64,000 nucleotides of DNA from an uncultured Bacteroidia bacterium (GTDB taxonomy: Bacteria > Bacteroidota > Bacteroidia > Bacteroidales > UBA932): NCBI GenBank assembly GCA_902779765.1, contig CACZCQ010000003.1:124001-188000 (forward strand). Reading direction: 5' to 3'. This document shows, piece after piece, positions 44,134 to 53,577 of this stretch. A program made the translations under genes and the position numbers. The notes under the pieces were generated by a model, which made no database searches, was not told where the DNA came from, and worked only from the letters and a program-made list of their open reading frames with translations. Within the stretch, counting starts at the first letter, position 1. Every line of letters starts with the position of its first letter.

Positions 44134-45339
44134 ATGAAAAAGAGTATCTGTCTATATTTCCAAGTCCATCAGCCTACGAGGTTGAGGTTGTACCGATTCT
44201 TCGATATCGGCAAGGACTCCCATTACTATGATGATTTCGCCAACAGGACCATCCTTCACAGGATAGCTCAGAAGTGCTACCTTCCCATGAACAGGCTCCT
44301 GCTCGACCTCATCAGGAAGCACGGGGGAGATTTCAAGGTCACATTCTCAATCACCGGTTCGGCTCTCGAGCAGTTCGACAGGTATGAGCCCGAGGTGATC
44401 GAGAGTTTCAAGGAACTGGCTGCGACGGGATGCGTGGAATTCCTCGCCGAGACCTATTACCATTCCCTTGCCTCACTTGCCAACGAAGGCGAGTTCAAGC
44501 ATCAGGTGGAGAAGCATGTCAAGGCTATCGAGGACCATTTCGGAGTCACTCCCACTGCTTTCAGGAACACCGAGCTCATCTATTCCGATACCATCGGAAG
44601 GCAGGTCTACGACCTCGGCTTCAAGACGATGCTCACCGAAGGCGCACGCCATATCCTTGGCTGGAAGAGTCCGGACTACATCTATACCGATCCTCTTCAG
44701 AAGCACCTCAAGGTCCTGCTCCGCAACTATTCTCTCAGCGATGACATCGCTTTCAGGTTCTCCGACAAGGGTTGGCAGGACTGGCCGCTGACCGGAGAGA
44801 AATATCTTTCATGGCTCAAGGCGGCTGAGGGTGATATCATCAACCTCTTCATGGATTATGAGACATTCGGTGAGCACCAGAAGGAGGCTTCGGGAATCTT
44901 CGATTTCATGGGATACCTTCCGGAGGTCATCCTTTCCGACGGCACTTTCGAGTTCACCACTCCGACCAGGGCGGCCAGGAAACACAAGGCTGTCGCCGAC
45001 ATCGAGGTCCAGGATCCGATCTCATGGGCCGACGAGGAAAGGGATGTAACCGCATGGCTTGGAAACGAACTTCAGCAGGATGCCTACAACAAGCTGTACG
45101 AGCAGGCTGAGAAACTGGCGCTCCTGAACAATGCCGTCCTCTGGGAAGATTTCGGCCATCTGCAGGAGAGCGACCATTTCTATTATATGAGCACGAAGTT
45201 CTTCTCCGACGGGGAGGTACACAGGTATTTCAATCCTTACAACACCCCTTACGAGGCTTTTATCAACTATATGAACGCCCTGAGCGATTTCATCATCAGG
45301 ATTGACGATGCCGTCGCGACAAATATTGATAAAGACTAA
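44134..45339 (+). CDS. GH57 alpha-amylase/glucanotransferase-type enzyme
   Basis: This 401-residue GH57 protein contains the conserved regions CLYFQVHQPTRLRLYRFF (HQP, region 1), FSITGSALEQ (region 2), FRNTELIYSD with nucleophile E147 (region 3) and MDYETFGEHQ with acid/base D241 (region 4). No signal peptide is present, so it acts in the cytoplasm on stored glucan. GH57 members include amylases, 4-alpha-glucanotransferases and branching enzymes. The short length and absence of extra domains favour the amylase-like group. Its stop codon is directly followed by the ATG of the next gene. Confidence 0.9.
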   Translation: MKKSICLYFQVHQPTRLRLYRFFDIGKDSHYYDDFANRTILHRIAQKCYLPMNRLLLDLIRKHGGDFKVTFSITGSALEQFDRYEPEVIESFKELAATGCVEFLAETYYHSLASLANEGEFKHQVEKHVKAIEDHFGVTPTAFRNTELIYSDTIGRQVYDLGFKTMLTEGARHILGWKSPDYIYTDPLQKHLKVLLRNYSLSDDIAFRFSDKGWQDWPLTGEKYLSWLKAAEGDIINLFMDYETFGEHQKEASGIFDFMGYLPEVILSDGTFEFTTPTRAARKHKAVADIEVQDPISWADEERDVTAWLGNELQQDAYNKLYEQAEKLALLNNAVLWEDFGHLQESDHFYYMSTKFFSDGEVHRYFNPYNTPYEAFINYMNALSDFIIRIDDAVATNIDKD

Positions 45340-48300
45340 ATGGCAAAAGAACTTATCAACCCTGACTATCTCTTTGAAGTAAGCTGGGAAGTCTGCAACA
45401 AAGTAGGTGGTATCTACACGGTCATTGCGACAAAGTCGCTGTATCTGAAGCAACAGCTTCATAAGCATCACATCCTGATAGGACCTGATGTCTGGATGGA
45501 CACGGAGAGCAATCCGGATTTCATCGAGGACAACCATCTGTACAGTCTCTGGAAGGTCCAGGCTGCTACGGAAGGACTGAGGGTCAGGATAGGAAGATGG
45601 AACGTTCCCGGACGCCCGATAGCCATCCTGGTGGATTACAAGCAGTTCCTGACCAGGCAGAATGATATCCTTACCGAATACTGGAAGCGCTTCGGCGTGG
45701 ATTCCATAACCGGTAACTGGGATTACAAGGAGAACGTCCTCTTCGGTTATGCCGCCGGCCATGTGATCGAGAGTTTCTACCGGTTCAACCTCAATCCTGC
45801 CGACAAGGTCGTGGCCCAGTTCCACGAATGGCAGACCGGATCCGGACTCCTTTATCTCAAGACTACCGACCTCCCGGTCGCGACGGTGTTCACAACTCAT
45901 GCAACTGTCATGGGACGTTGCCTTGCCGGCAACAACCTGCCCCTGTATGATTCCATGTCTCTTTATGACGGAGACCAGAAGGCTCAGCAGTTCGGTGTCG
46001 TCGCCCGCCATTCGATCGAGAAGAAATCGGCCCAGAATGCCGATGCCTTCACTACGGTGAGCGAGATCACGGCCAGGGAGTGCCTCCAGTTCCTCGGAAG
46101 GGAAGTGGATGTCGTCACCCCCAACGGATTCGAGAACAGCTTCACTCCCGCCACGGAGGAACTCTATATTCAGAAGCGCAAGGCCGCAAGGACCAGGCTG
46201 ATCGAGGTCGCTGCAGCGATGTCCGGAGAAGAGGTGTCCAAGGATGCCATCCTCATCGGAATCGGTGGGCGTTATGAGTATCGCAACAAGGGTATCGACG
46301 TGTTCATCGATGCCTTGAAGGAACTGGCAGATACCGATCCCGTCGGCCGCGACATCCAGGCTTTCATCATGATCCCTTCCGGCCACAACGGAGCCGACAA
46401 GGAACTCGTGGCCAAGCTTGCCGGAAACGGTTCCGACTACACGACCCAGACCTCCCATTACCTGATGGACCCCTGGTCGGATGTCGTTACCCGCCGTTTC
46501 AGGGAGCTGGGCTTCAACAATGCCAAGGGGAGCCGCGTAAAAGTCTATTTCATTCCTTCTTACCTGAACGGTAATGACGGGGTGTTCAACAAGCCTTATT
46601 ACGACCTCCTGGTCGGACTCGACCTTACCCTGTTCCCTTCATATTATGAGCCTTGGGGGTATACCCCGCTGGAGAGCCTGGCTTTCAGCATACCTTCTCT
46701 GACCACCAGCCTCGCCGGATTCGGGACCTGGGTCAGGAACCATTATGGGAAGGACCATCCCGGAATCACCATCCTGGACAGGAACGATTCCAATTATTTC
46801 GAGGTGGTGCAAGGAGTGGTCGACAGGGTCAAGGAGATTGCAGCCCTGGATTCGGACGGACGGAAGGCTTACATGCAGTCCGCCAAGGATGTTTCAACCA
46901 TAGCCCTCTGGGAGAACCAGATTCAGTATTACAAGGAAGCATATTCGATCGCCCTGGGCAAGGTGATCGAGTCCAGAGGTGCTTTCCCTGATGAACTTAA
47001 CAAAGACAAACCGATGGTATATTCAAAGATAGATATCAATAACCCTTCGTGGAAGAGCGTGATGGTCACCCGTCACCTTCCTGATGCACTGTCCGGACTC
47101 GAGACGATTTCCAAGAATCTCTGGTGGTGCTGGAACGAATCCGCCAAATCCCTTTTCAAGTCCATCGATCCGGTGGTCTGGCACAATACCAAACACAACC
47201 CGATGGCCTTGCTGGACATCGTGAGCATCAAGCGCTTCAAGGCCCTGGCAAAGGATGAGGCGTTCATGGAAAGGTACAAGGCCGTCCTCGACGAGTTCAA
47301 TGCCTACATGGCACTCAAGGCGGAGCGTACTGACCCCACCATCGGCTATTTCTGCATGGAGTACGGTCTGGACACTTCCCTGAAGATATATTCCGGAGGC
47401 TTGGGTATCCTTGCCGGCGACTATCTCAAGGAGACGAGCGACATGAACGTCAACCTGGTTGCAGTAGGATTCCTCTACAGGTATGGCTATTTCACCCAGG
47501 TACTCACCGGACAGGGTGAGCAGGTGGCCCAGTACGATGCGCAGGATTTCACCAAGATTCCCGCCGAGCCGGTCCTGGACCAGGCCGGCAACTGGATGAC
47601 CACTAGCGTGGCCTTCCCCGGAAGGAACATCACTGCCAGGATCTGGAAGGTCGCCGTTGGACGTACTGACCTGTACCTTCTCGACACCGATTATGAGGCC
47701 AACATCCCCGAGGACCGTCAGGTGACCTATCATCTTTACGGTGGCGATTGGGAGAACCGTCTCAAGCAGGAACTGCTGCTGGGCGTCGGTGGAATCAGGG
47801 CTCTGAGGAACCTTGGCATCAACCCGCAGATATATCACTGCAACGAGGGCCATGCCGCTTTCACCGGCCTTGAAAGGCTCCGTGAATATATCCAGGAAGA
47901 CAATCTCGATTTCGGAGAGGCCGTAGAGGTGGTCAGGGCTTCTTCCCTGTTCACCACCCATACTCCTGTCCCTGCAGGTCACGATTCCTTCGACGAGGGA
48001 CTCCTCAGGAAATATATCGGCCACTATCCCCAGCGGCTTAAGATCGATTGGGAGACCATGATGGCGCTTGGAAAGCCCAACGGATTCGACCAGAATGAGA
48101 AATTCTCCATGAGTTTCCTGGCTTCCAGCCTTTCAGAGAATGTGAACGGTGTTTCCTGGCTCCACGGCGAGGTCAGCAAGGATATATTCAACAGGATGTA
48201 TCCCGGTTACCTGCCCGAGGAACTCTTCATCAGCTACGTCACCAACGGTGTCCACTATCCGACCTGGACTGCGGCCGAGTGGCAGAAGATCCACTCCAGG

Positions 48301-49578
48301 GTGTTCGGCCCCGAGTTCAAGACCCACCACTACGACAAGTCCTGCTTCGACGGCATCTACAATGTCCCTGACGAAGAGATTTGGGCTACTAGGAAGTTCT
48401 TGAAGACAAGGTTGATAAATGTGGTCAAGGAGATCATTTCCGATCCTGCCCTGTGCAACCATTATTCTCCCAGCCAGATCGTTGCAATCAAGGAGAACCT
48501 CAGGGACGACGTGCTGACCATCGGTTTCGCCCGCCGTTTCGCGACCTATAAGAGAGGAACCCTGCTGTTCACCGACCTCGACAGGCTCGACGCCATCGTC
48601 AACGATCCGGAACATCCGGTCCAGTTCCTCTTCGCCGGGAAGGCCCATCCTGCGGACAAGGCAGGACAGGACCTCATCAAGAGGATCGTGGAGATTTCCA
48701 AGCAGGACCGCTTCATCGGCAAGATAGTCTTCGTGCCCGGCTATGACATCCGTCTCGCAAAGCGCCTTGTCCAGGGCGTGGACGTTTGGATGAACAACCC
48801 GACCAGGCCCCAGGAGGCTTCCGGTACATCCGGCGAGAAGGCTTCCATGAACGGAGTGATGCATTTCTCCGTCCTTGATGGCTGGTGGGTAGAGGGTTAC
48901 AAGGAAGGTGCCGGCTGGGCACTGCCCCGTGAAAGGTCCTATGACGACCAGAGGTACCAGGATGAGCTTGATTCAGCCACGATCTACACCATTATCGAGA
49001 ACGAGATCGCTCCCGCATACTACGATGTGGATGAGGAACTCGGCCTCTCTCCCAAGTGGGTCGGCTTCATCAAGAACACCGTTGCCAAGGTGGCCAGCAA
49101 CTTCACTACCAACAGGATGCTGACCGACTACTGTGACCAGTACTATATTCCTCAGGCAAAGCGTGCGGAAGAGGTCATCTCCGATGACTTCCGCCTTGCC
49201 CGGAAGATATCGGCCTGGAAGAAGAGGGTCCGCCGTGAGTGGAAGAACATCGAACTGATTTCCCTTACCCAGCCGGACGCTTCATACAGCCTTTCGATGA
49301 GCAACAGTCTCAGGGTTGAGGTGGTCCTGAATATAGGGGACCTGGATCCCGAGGATATCGGAGTCGAGACCCTGTTCGCGACCATGGACAACAAGCGCAG
49401 GCTGCACATCCAGGAAAGGTACGAGTTCCAGGTGGTCGAGTTCAATGACGGCATCGCCAAGTACCAGACCGACGTGGTGCCTGACAAGACCGGTATGTAC
49501 CAGGTCGCAACCAGGATGTATGCAAAGAATCCGCTCTTGCCTCACCGTCAGGATTTCGAACTGGTCAAATGGTTATAG
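45340..49578 (+). CDS. fusion of GT3 glycogen synthase and GT35 alpha-glucan phosphorylase
   Basis: One uninterrupted 1412-residue chain. Residues 1 to about 550 are a GT3 (eukaryote-type) glycogen synthase: FEVSWEVCNKVGGIYTVI at the N terminus, TTHATVMGRCLAGNN, TPNGFENSF and the EX7E motif YYEPWGYTPLES (E437 and E445). After a short linker near 555-570, a GT35 phosphorylase of the short type begins with the DUF3417-like segment NLWWCWNESA (N593). It continues FCMEYGLDTSLKIYSGGLG, CNEGHAAF, GFARRFATYKRGTLL and the pyridoxal-phosphate site SGTSGEKASMNG (K1167). The two activities are opposite: UDP- or ADP-glucose-dependent elongation, and phosphate-dependent shortening to glucose-1-phosphate. 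Both catalytic centres look intact. The stop overlaps ribF by 10 nt. Confidence 0.95.
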   Translation: MAKELINPDYLFEVSWEVCNKVGGIYTVIATKSLYLKQQLHKHHILIGPDVWMDTESNPDFIEDNHLYSLWKVQAATEGLRVRIGRWNVPGRPIAILVDYKQFLTRQNDILTEYWKRFGVDSITGNWDYKENVLFGYAAGHVIESFYRFNLNPADKVVAQFHEWQTGSGLLYLKTTDLPVATVFTTHATVMGRCLAGNNLPLYDSMSLYDGDQKAQQFGVVARHSIEKKSAQNADAFTTVSEITARECLQFLGREVDVVTPNGFENSFTPATEELYIQKRKAARTRLIEVAAAMSGEEVSKDAILIGIGGRYEYRNKGIDVFIDALKELADTDPVGRDIQAFIMIPSGHNGADKELVAKLAGNGSDYTTQTSHYLMDPWSDVVTRRFRELGFNNAKGSRVKVYFIPSYLNGNDGVFNKPYYDLLVGLDLTLFPSYYEPWGYTPLESLAFSIPSLTTSLAGFGTWVRNHYGKDHPGITILDRNDSNYFEVVQGVVDRVKEIAALDSDGRKAYMQSAKDVSTIALWENQIQYYKEAYSIALGKVIESRGAFPDELNKDKPMVYSKIDINNPSWKSVMVTRHLPDALSGLETISKNLWWCWNESAKSLFKSIDPVVWHNTKHNPMALLDIVSIKRFKALAKDEAFMERYKAVLDEFNAYMALKAERTDPTIGYFCMEYGLDTSLKIYSGGLGILAGDYLKETSDMNVNLVAVGFLYRYGYFTQVLTGQGEQVAQYDAQDFTKIPAEPVLDQAGNWMTTSVAFPGRNITARIWKVAVGRTDLYLLDTDYEANIPEDRQVTYHLYGGDWENRLKQELLLGVGGIRALRNLGINPQIYHCNEGHAAFTGLERLREYIQEDNLDFGEAVEVVRASSLFTTHTPVPAGHDSFDEGLLRKYIGHYPQRLKIDWETMMALGKPNGFDQNEKFSMSFLASSLSENVNGVSWLHGEVSKDIFNRMYPGYLPEELFISYVTNGVHYPTWTAAEWQKIHSRVFGPEFKTHHYDKSCFDGIYNVPDEEIWATRKFLKTRLINVVKEIISDPALCNHYSPSQIVAIKENLRDDVLTIGFARRFATYKRGTLLFTDLDRLDAIVNDPEHPVQFLFAGKAHPADKAGQDLIKRIVEISKQDRFIGKIVFVPGYDIRLAKRLVQGVDVWMNNPTRPQEASGTSGEKASMNGVMHFSVLDGWWVEGYKEGAGWALPRERSYDDQRYQDELDSATIYTIIENEIAPAYYDVDEELGLSPKWVGFIKNTVAKVASNFTTNRMLTDYCDQYYIPQAKRAEEVISDDFRLARKISAWKKRVRREWKNIELISLTQPDASYSLSMSNSLRVEVVLNIGDLDPEDIGVETLFATMDNKRRLHIQERYEFQVVEFNDGIAKYQTDVVPDKTGMYQVATRMYAKNPLLPHRQDFELVKWL

Positions 49579-50447
49579 CAACAGGCTTTTTCGACGGTGT
49601 CCATCTTGGACACCGTTTTGTGATAGACAGGCTTGTCCGGGCAGCCAGGGACAGGGGTGACGAAAGCATGGTCGTCACCTTCTGGCCTCATCCCCGCAAT
49701 GTGCTCCAGGACGACGCCCGCAATCTCCGCCTGCTGACCTCACTCCAGGAGAAGACTGGAATCCTTAAGGGTCTCGGCGTTGACCATGTGGAAGTCCTGC
49801 CCTTCACAAGGGCGTTCAGCCGCCTTACTACGGAGGAGTATTTCAAGGAATATGTCATCGGCCGTTTCGGCGGCAAGGCTGTGCTGATCGGTTATGACAA
49901 CAGGGTCGGCAGCGACCTGCTGAGTCCGGACCAGATCGAAAAGGTGGCCGTGGAATCCGGACTGGATGTCATCAGGACAGACAGCGTCTCGGTCCCGGAA
50001 GGCATAGTGGTCAGCTCTACCAAGATCCGCGAGGCCCTTTCTTCCGGAGACGTCGAGGCGGCCGCCGGAATGCTAGGATATGATTATTCCCTCTTCGGAG
50101 TGGTGGTCGCAGGTAACCGTCTGGGGCATACGATCGGTTTCCCGACAGCGAACATGAGGCTTTACGAACCGCTGAAGCTGCTTCCCGGCAACGGGGTGTA
50201 TTCGGTCGAGGTGGAATCCCTCGGACGCCGTTTCAGGGGGATGTGCAACATCGGGACAAGGCCGACCGTGAATGCCGGCAAGGACACCACCGTCGAGACC
50301 AATATCTTCGATTTCGACGAAGATATCTACGGACTTGACATAAAGGTGACTTTCCTGAAAAAGATCAGGGACGAACGCTGTTTCGGCTCACTGGAGGCTC
50401 TCAAGGCCCAGCTCGAGCTGGACCGCCGTACCTGCCAGGGCTGCTAA
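49569..50447 (+). CDS. ribF: bifunctional riboflavin kinase/FAD synthetase
   Basis: The 292-residue protein begins MVIATGFFDGVHLGHRFVID, so the nucleotidyltransferase HxGH motif falls at residues 12-15. Family members usually carry about 15 more residues in front; here the start is fixed by the overlap with the preceding gene, and no upstream ATG fits. FAD synthetase residues SSTKIREALSSG and the riboflavin kinase domain (GNRLGHTIGFPTANM, then GVYSVEV and FKGMCNIGTRPT-like FRGMCNIGTRPTV) follow. It is the last gene of the glycogen operon, a functionally unrelated passenger. The 3' end overlaps the convergent TPR gene by 4 nt. Confidence 0.94.
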   Translation: MVIATGFFDGVHLGHRFVIDRLVRAARDRGDESMVVTFWPHPRNVLQDDARNLRLLTSLQEKTGILKGLGVDHVEVLPFTRAFSRLTTEEYFKEYVIGRFGGKAVLIGYDNRVGSDLLSPDQIEKVAVESGLDVIRTDSVSVPEGIVVSSTKIREALSSGDVEAAAGMLGYDYSLFGVVVAGNRLGHTIGFPTANMRLYEPLKLLPGNGVYSVEVESLGRRFRGMCNIGTRPTVNAGKDTTVETNIFDFDEDIYGLDIKVTFLKKIRDERCFGSLEALKAQLELDRRTCQGC

Positions 50448-51742
50448 GGCTTTTCCTGCATATGGAGTTCGCCTTTGATGTGGGCTATCGCCTGCTTGGC
50501 GAAGTTCCAGTTCTTGGTGTTCTCCTTTCCTTCCTTCAGGTATCTTTCGTAGTACTGGAGGGCTGCCCTGTACTCTTTCCGCACTTCGTGGCAGTAGCCT
50601 ATCGATACCAGCAGTCCCTTGTCTTCCGGGTAATACGAGAAGGCTTTCTCGTAGTGGGGAAGGGCGTTGTTGACATCGGATGCATTATAGTATAGCTGCG
50701 CCAGTCCGTTGTGGATCTTGTACATCAGGGCTGGGTCGGGGTCGGTCAGTTCGACTGCCCTGAGCAACAGCCTTTTGGCGGCGATCTGATTCTTCGGCAC
50801 CATATTGTCCTTGAAAAGCGAGACCGCATAGTTGGCCGCCAGCTTTGCATCTGTCGAATCGATCTGCCAGGCATTCCCGAAACACTCTCTGGCAACCGTG
50901 AACCTGTTCAGGGACAATGCGTTCATTCCGGAATAGAACATGGTCCCATAAGACTCGTCCCCATCCTTGCGGAGCTGCTTGAAGACCTCGTAGGCATTGT
51001 CCTGGTCATCTTTAAGATAATAGGCTACACCCAGGATCTGTCCCACGGACAGGTTGTCCGGAACTTCCTCAAGGAATCCCTTTGTCAAGTCTATCACTCC
51101 GTCGTAGTCCTTCCTGCCCAGCAGGATATTCGAAATGCTGGTAACCGTCCCTGGGTTCTGCGGGTTGAGACGCAGGGACTTACGGTAGTAGGCGAGGGAT
51201 GAATCGACCTGGCCCATCTTGAGCAGGCTGGCGCCTACGAGCGACAGGATCGATGGTATTGAATCCCTCCTGCAGATTGCCATCCCTTCTTCGGCACATC
51301 CCTCGAAGTCATTGACCTTGAACAGCAGCGAGGCCTTTTGGATCGAGAAATACAGGTTGTCCGGATGCTGCATAGAGAGCAGGCTGTACAGGCTCAGGGC
51401 GTCGACCAGCTTCCCTGAACTGACGTGGCAGTCGGCAAGTTCTCCGGCCACTTCGACATCAAGCATCCCCGGCTTCATCACCGATGCGAGGGTCTCTGCC
51501 GCGGCATCGTAGCGCAGCATCTTCTTCTGGCAGCGTGCCTTCTGGAGCGACAGGTCTCTGATGGCCGCATCATCGCCTGCTGCGCTCTCGAGTGCTTTCT
51601 CAAACAGTTCGATGGCCCTTGAATATTCATATCTGGCCATGGCAGCCCTGGCTTCGGCACGGAAGTCCGTCTCCTGGGCGGCTGCGAAAGTGACGACCAG
51701 GAATAAAGCAATCAAGGGGAATATCGTTCTAACAAATCTCAT
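50444..51742 (-). CDS. secreted tetratricopeptide repeat protein
   Basis: The 432-residue protein has a signal peptide (MRFVRTIFPLIALFLVVTFAAAQ). Many TPR-type helix pairs span about residues 30-420, for example YEYSRAIELFEKALESAAGD, LLKMGQVDSSLAYYRKSLRL, NNALPHYEKAFSYYPEDKGL and YRAALQYYERYLKEGKENTK. No enzymatic domain is visible. It is cotranscribed with the upstream phosphoesterase gene (12-nt gap). A scaffold role in the periplasm or outer membrane is likely. Confidence 0.88.
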   Translation of the reverse strand: MRFVRTIFPLIALFLVVTFAAAQETDFRAEARAAMARYEYSRAIELFEKALESAAGDDAAIRDLSLQKARCQKKMLRYDAAAETLASVMKPGMLDVEVAGELADCHVSSGKLVDALSLYSLLSMQHPDNLYFSIQKASLLFKVNDFEGCAEEGMAICRRDSIPSILSLVGASLLKMGQVDSSLAYYRKSLRLNPQNPGTVTSISNILLGRKDYDGVIDLTKGFLEEVPDNLSVGQILGVAYYLKDDQDNAYEVFKQLRKDGDESYGTMFYSGMNALSLNRFTVARECFGNAWQIDSTDAKLAANYAVSLFKDNMVPKNQIAAKRLLLRAVELTDPDPALMYKIHNGLAQLYYNASDVNNALPHYEKAFSYYPEDKGLLVSIGYCHEVRKEYRAALQYYERYLKEGKENTKNWNFAKQAIAHIKGELHMQEKP

Positions 51743-51754
51743 TTCCGGCTTTTT

Positions 51755-52972
51755 CTATTTCTTTACCACGGGGAAAGAACCCTTGTGTGTCTGGGTTCCG
51801 GACGGGTCGCTTGTCTTGAAACTGATGGTCTTGCCGTCGATGTCCATTACCATAAGCTCGAGGTTGTCGTTGACCAGGACGGGGAAGTTGGCGTTGGAGG
51901 TGCCGGCAGGGCAGAGGCTGTAGTTGTGTTCGTGGCCGGAAACCATCAGGTCGATACCTGCCTCGTTTAGGATCGGGACGAAGAGTTCGCATACGTTCTT
52001 GTTGCCGTGCCAGTGCTTGAGCCTTGGAGGGATGTGGGAGAATACGATCCTGACTGAGGAATTCCTGAAAGCATCGGACCGGGTGACCCCCTTGAGCCAA
52101 TCTGCTTGCTCGCGGAGGTACTGGTCCATGCTGAGCATCCCCTGATACTCGATATCATTGTCCGGCTTGTCCTCACCGCTGTCGAGCATGATGAAGAAGA
52201 ACTTGCCCCACTGGAATGTATAGTACGGCATACCGGTAGGTGTCTGGAACCATTTGAGCCAGTCCCTGGAGAACAGTCCGCGGAACTCGTGGTTGCCCCG
52301 GACGACATACAGGGGAGTCTCGTCCGCGAACAGTTCCGAGGCGGGCCGGACATACACGGCCATATGGGTCTCTTCGTTTATGACCGAAGTCATGTCACCG
52401 TTGAAGACCACGAAATCGTATTTTCCACGGGAGTCCTTGAATAGATTCCTGAAGCCTTCTGCGTCGGCGTGGACGTCATTGACGATCGCTACATGCAGTT
52501 TGTCATAGCTTTCCTCCAGGGTGGTGACAACCGGAGGATTAGCGGAGTACACATTCGCCCCGAAAGGCTTTGTAAAGGTGATGTCACGCTCTCCGTTGAA
52601 GGCCCTCAACCCTTTCATCATGATGCGGTAACGGTATCTGGTCCCGGGCTGGAGTCCGGTTATGCGTACCGTGTGTATCTTCGACAGAGGATTGATTCCA
52701 GCCCCGGTCATGTCATAATACCTCGGGCGGTCCGTATAGTAGAAATTCGTGCCGTCGTCAGGAGCCAGTTCCACCCAGCCGAGGGCGTCGATGTCTGAAA
52801 TCCACATGACCGTGAAACCGTCGGACTTGACATTCTGGAGATATGGTCCGCAGACCAGCTTCACAGTGGAAGGCTGGACGGGAGCCTCGCTGACCGTCGC
52901 CTTGGCTGTCTCCTGACTATGCAGTGCAACGGACGCCAGGATCAGGCAGGAGAGAAGAAGGATTCTTTTCAT
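51755..52972 (-). CDS. secreted metallophosphoesterase with N-terminal fibronectin-III-like domain
   Basis: The 405-residue protein has a signal peptide (MKRILLLSCLILASVALHSQ). Residues about 35-130 resemble the purple-acid-phosphatase N domain (GPYLQNVKSDGFTVMW, VRITGLQPGTRYRYRI). The calcineurin-like core has the full metal set: AIVNDVHAD, FNGDMTS, VRGNHEFRG, FSHIPPR and SGHEHNYSL. It probably hydrolyses phosphoesters in the periplasm; the exact substrate is unknown. Confidence 0.92.
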   Translation of the reverse strand: MKRILLLSCLILASVALHSQETAKATVSEAPVQPSTVKLVCGPYLQNVKSDGFTVMWISDIDALGWVELAPDDGTNFYYTDRPRYYDMTGAGINPLSKIHTVRITGLQPGTRYRYRIMMKGLRAFNGERDITFTKPFGANVYSANPPVVTTLEESYDKLHVAIVNDVHADAEGFRNLFKDSRGKYDFVVFNGDMTSVINEETHMAVYVRPASELFADETPLYVVRGNHEFRGLFSRDWLKWFQTPTGMPYYTFQWGKFFFIMLDSGEDKPDNDIEYQGMLSMDQYLREQADWLKGVTRSDAFRNSSVRIVFSHIPPRLKHWHGNKNVCELFVPILNEAGIDLMVSGHEHNYSLCPAGTSNANFPVLVNDNLELMVMDIDGKTISFKTSDPSGTQTHKGSFPVVKK

Positions 52973-53020
52973 AGCTCTATCTTTTTCTCGTTAAAGATAG
53001 CAAATTCAGTTGATTTTTAT

Positions 53021-53028
53021 TATCTTTG
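53021..53028 (+). promoter_or_regulatory. -7 box for greA
   Basis: TATCTTTG is a full match to TAnnTTTG. It implies a leader of about 70 nt before the greA ATG, which contains the hairpin at 53045-53066. The -33 position is not conserved. Confidence 0.55.
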
Positions 53029-53044
53029 CAAAAGAACGAACCGG

Positions 53045-53066
53045 GTTCCGCCTTTTACGGCGGGAC
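53045..53066 (+). promoter_or_regulatory. hairpin in the greA leader
   Basis: GTTCCGCC (53045-53052) pairs with GGCGGGAC (53059-53066) across a 6-nt loop: eight pairs, one of them G-T. A T-rich stretch follows after a few bases. It may attenuate transcription or shape the 5' untranslated region. Confidence 0.45.
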
Positions 53067-53102
53067 TCTGTTTTATTGATTTTGGAAAACATTTGAATTA
53101 TT

Positions 53103-53573
53103 ATGGCAGATATCCATTACATGACCCAGGAAGGTCTGGACAAGTTGAAGAAAGACCTCGCCGAGGCCCTTGCCCAGCGCCCTGTCATCTCCGCGGCGAT
53201 CGCGGAAGCGAGGGAGAAGGGAGACCTTTCCGAAAATGCTGAATATGATGCGGCACGTGAAGCCCAGGGGCTCCTTGAAGTGAAGATTGCGAAGCTCAAG
53301 GACCTTGTGGCAAATGCCAAGATCATCGACGAGTCCCAGGTAAACACAGATAAGGTCCAGATGCTGAACAAGGTAAAGGTCGAGAACCTTTCCATGAAGC
53401 AGGTCATGGAGTTTACGATCGTGGGCGAGACCGAGGCTGATTTCGCACATGGGAAACTGGCTGCCACCACCCCTATCGCAAAGGCTCTCCTGGGCCATGC
53501 GAAAGGTGACGTGGTTGAAGCCCATGTACCCTCGGGAGTAATCAAGTTCAAGATCCTCGATATTTCCATCTAA
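53103..53573 (+). CDS. greA: transcription elongation factor GreA
   Basis: GreA enters the RNA polymerase secondary channel and stimulates cleavage of backtracked transcripts. The 156-residue protein has the N-terminal coiled coil (about 10-75), with the acidic tip region EKGDLSENAEYDAARE where the catalytic acidic residues sit. The C-terminal FKBP-like domain contains ATTPIAKALLGHAKGDVVEA. Length and motifs match GreA rather than GreB or Gfh. The HIT gene follows after 4 nt. Confidence 0.97.
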   Translation: MADIHYMTQEGLDKLKKDLAEALAQRPVISAAIAEAREKGDLSENAEYDAAREAQGLLEVKIAKLKDLVANAKIIDESQVNTDKVQMLNKVKVENLSMKQVMEFTIVGETEADFAHGKLAATTPIAKALLGHAKGDVVEAHVPSGVIKFKILDISI

Positions 53574-53577
53574 AGCA

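Noticed and set aside
45340-49578. Possibility that the synthase and phosphorylase are two genes joined by an assembly error
   Set aside because: The frame is open throughout, the linker sequence is ordinary, and both flanking junctions are tight operon overlaps. Nothing marks a break.
49569-50447. ribF as a truncated pseudogene because of its short N terminus
   Set aside because: The HxGH motif, the SSTKIRE segment and the riboflavin kinase domain are all present; only a variable leader of about 15 residues is missing.
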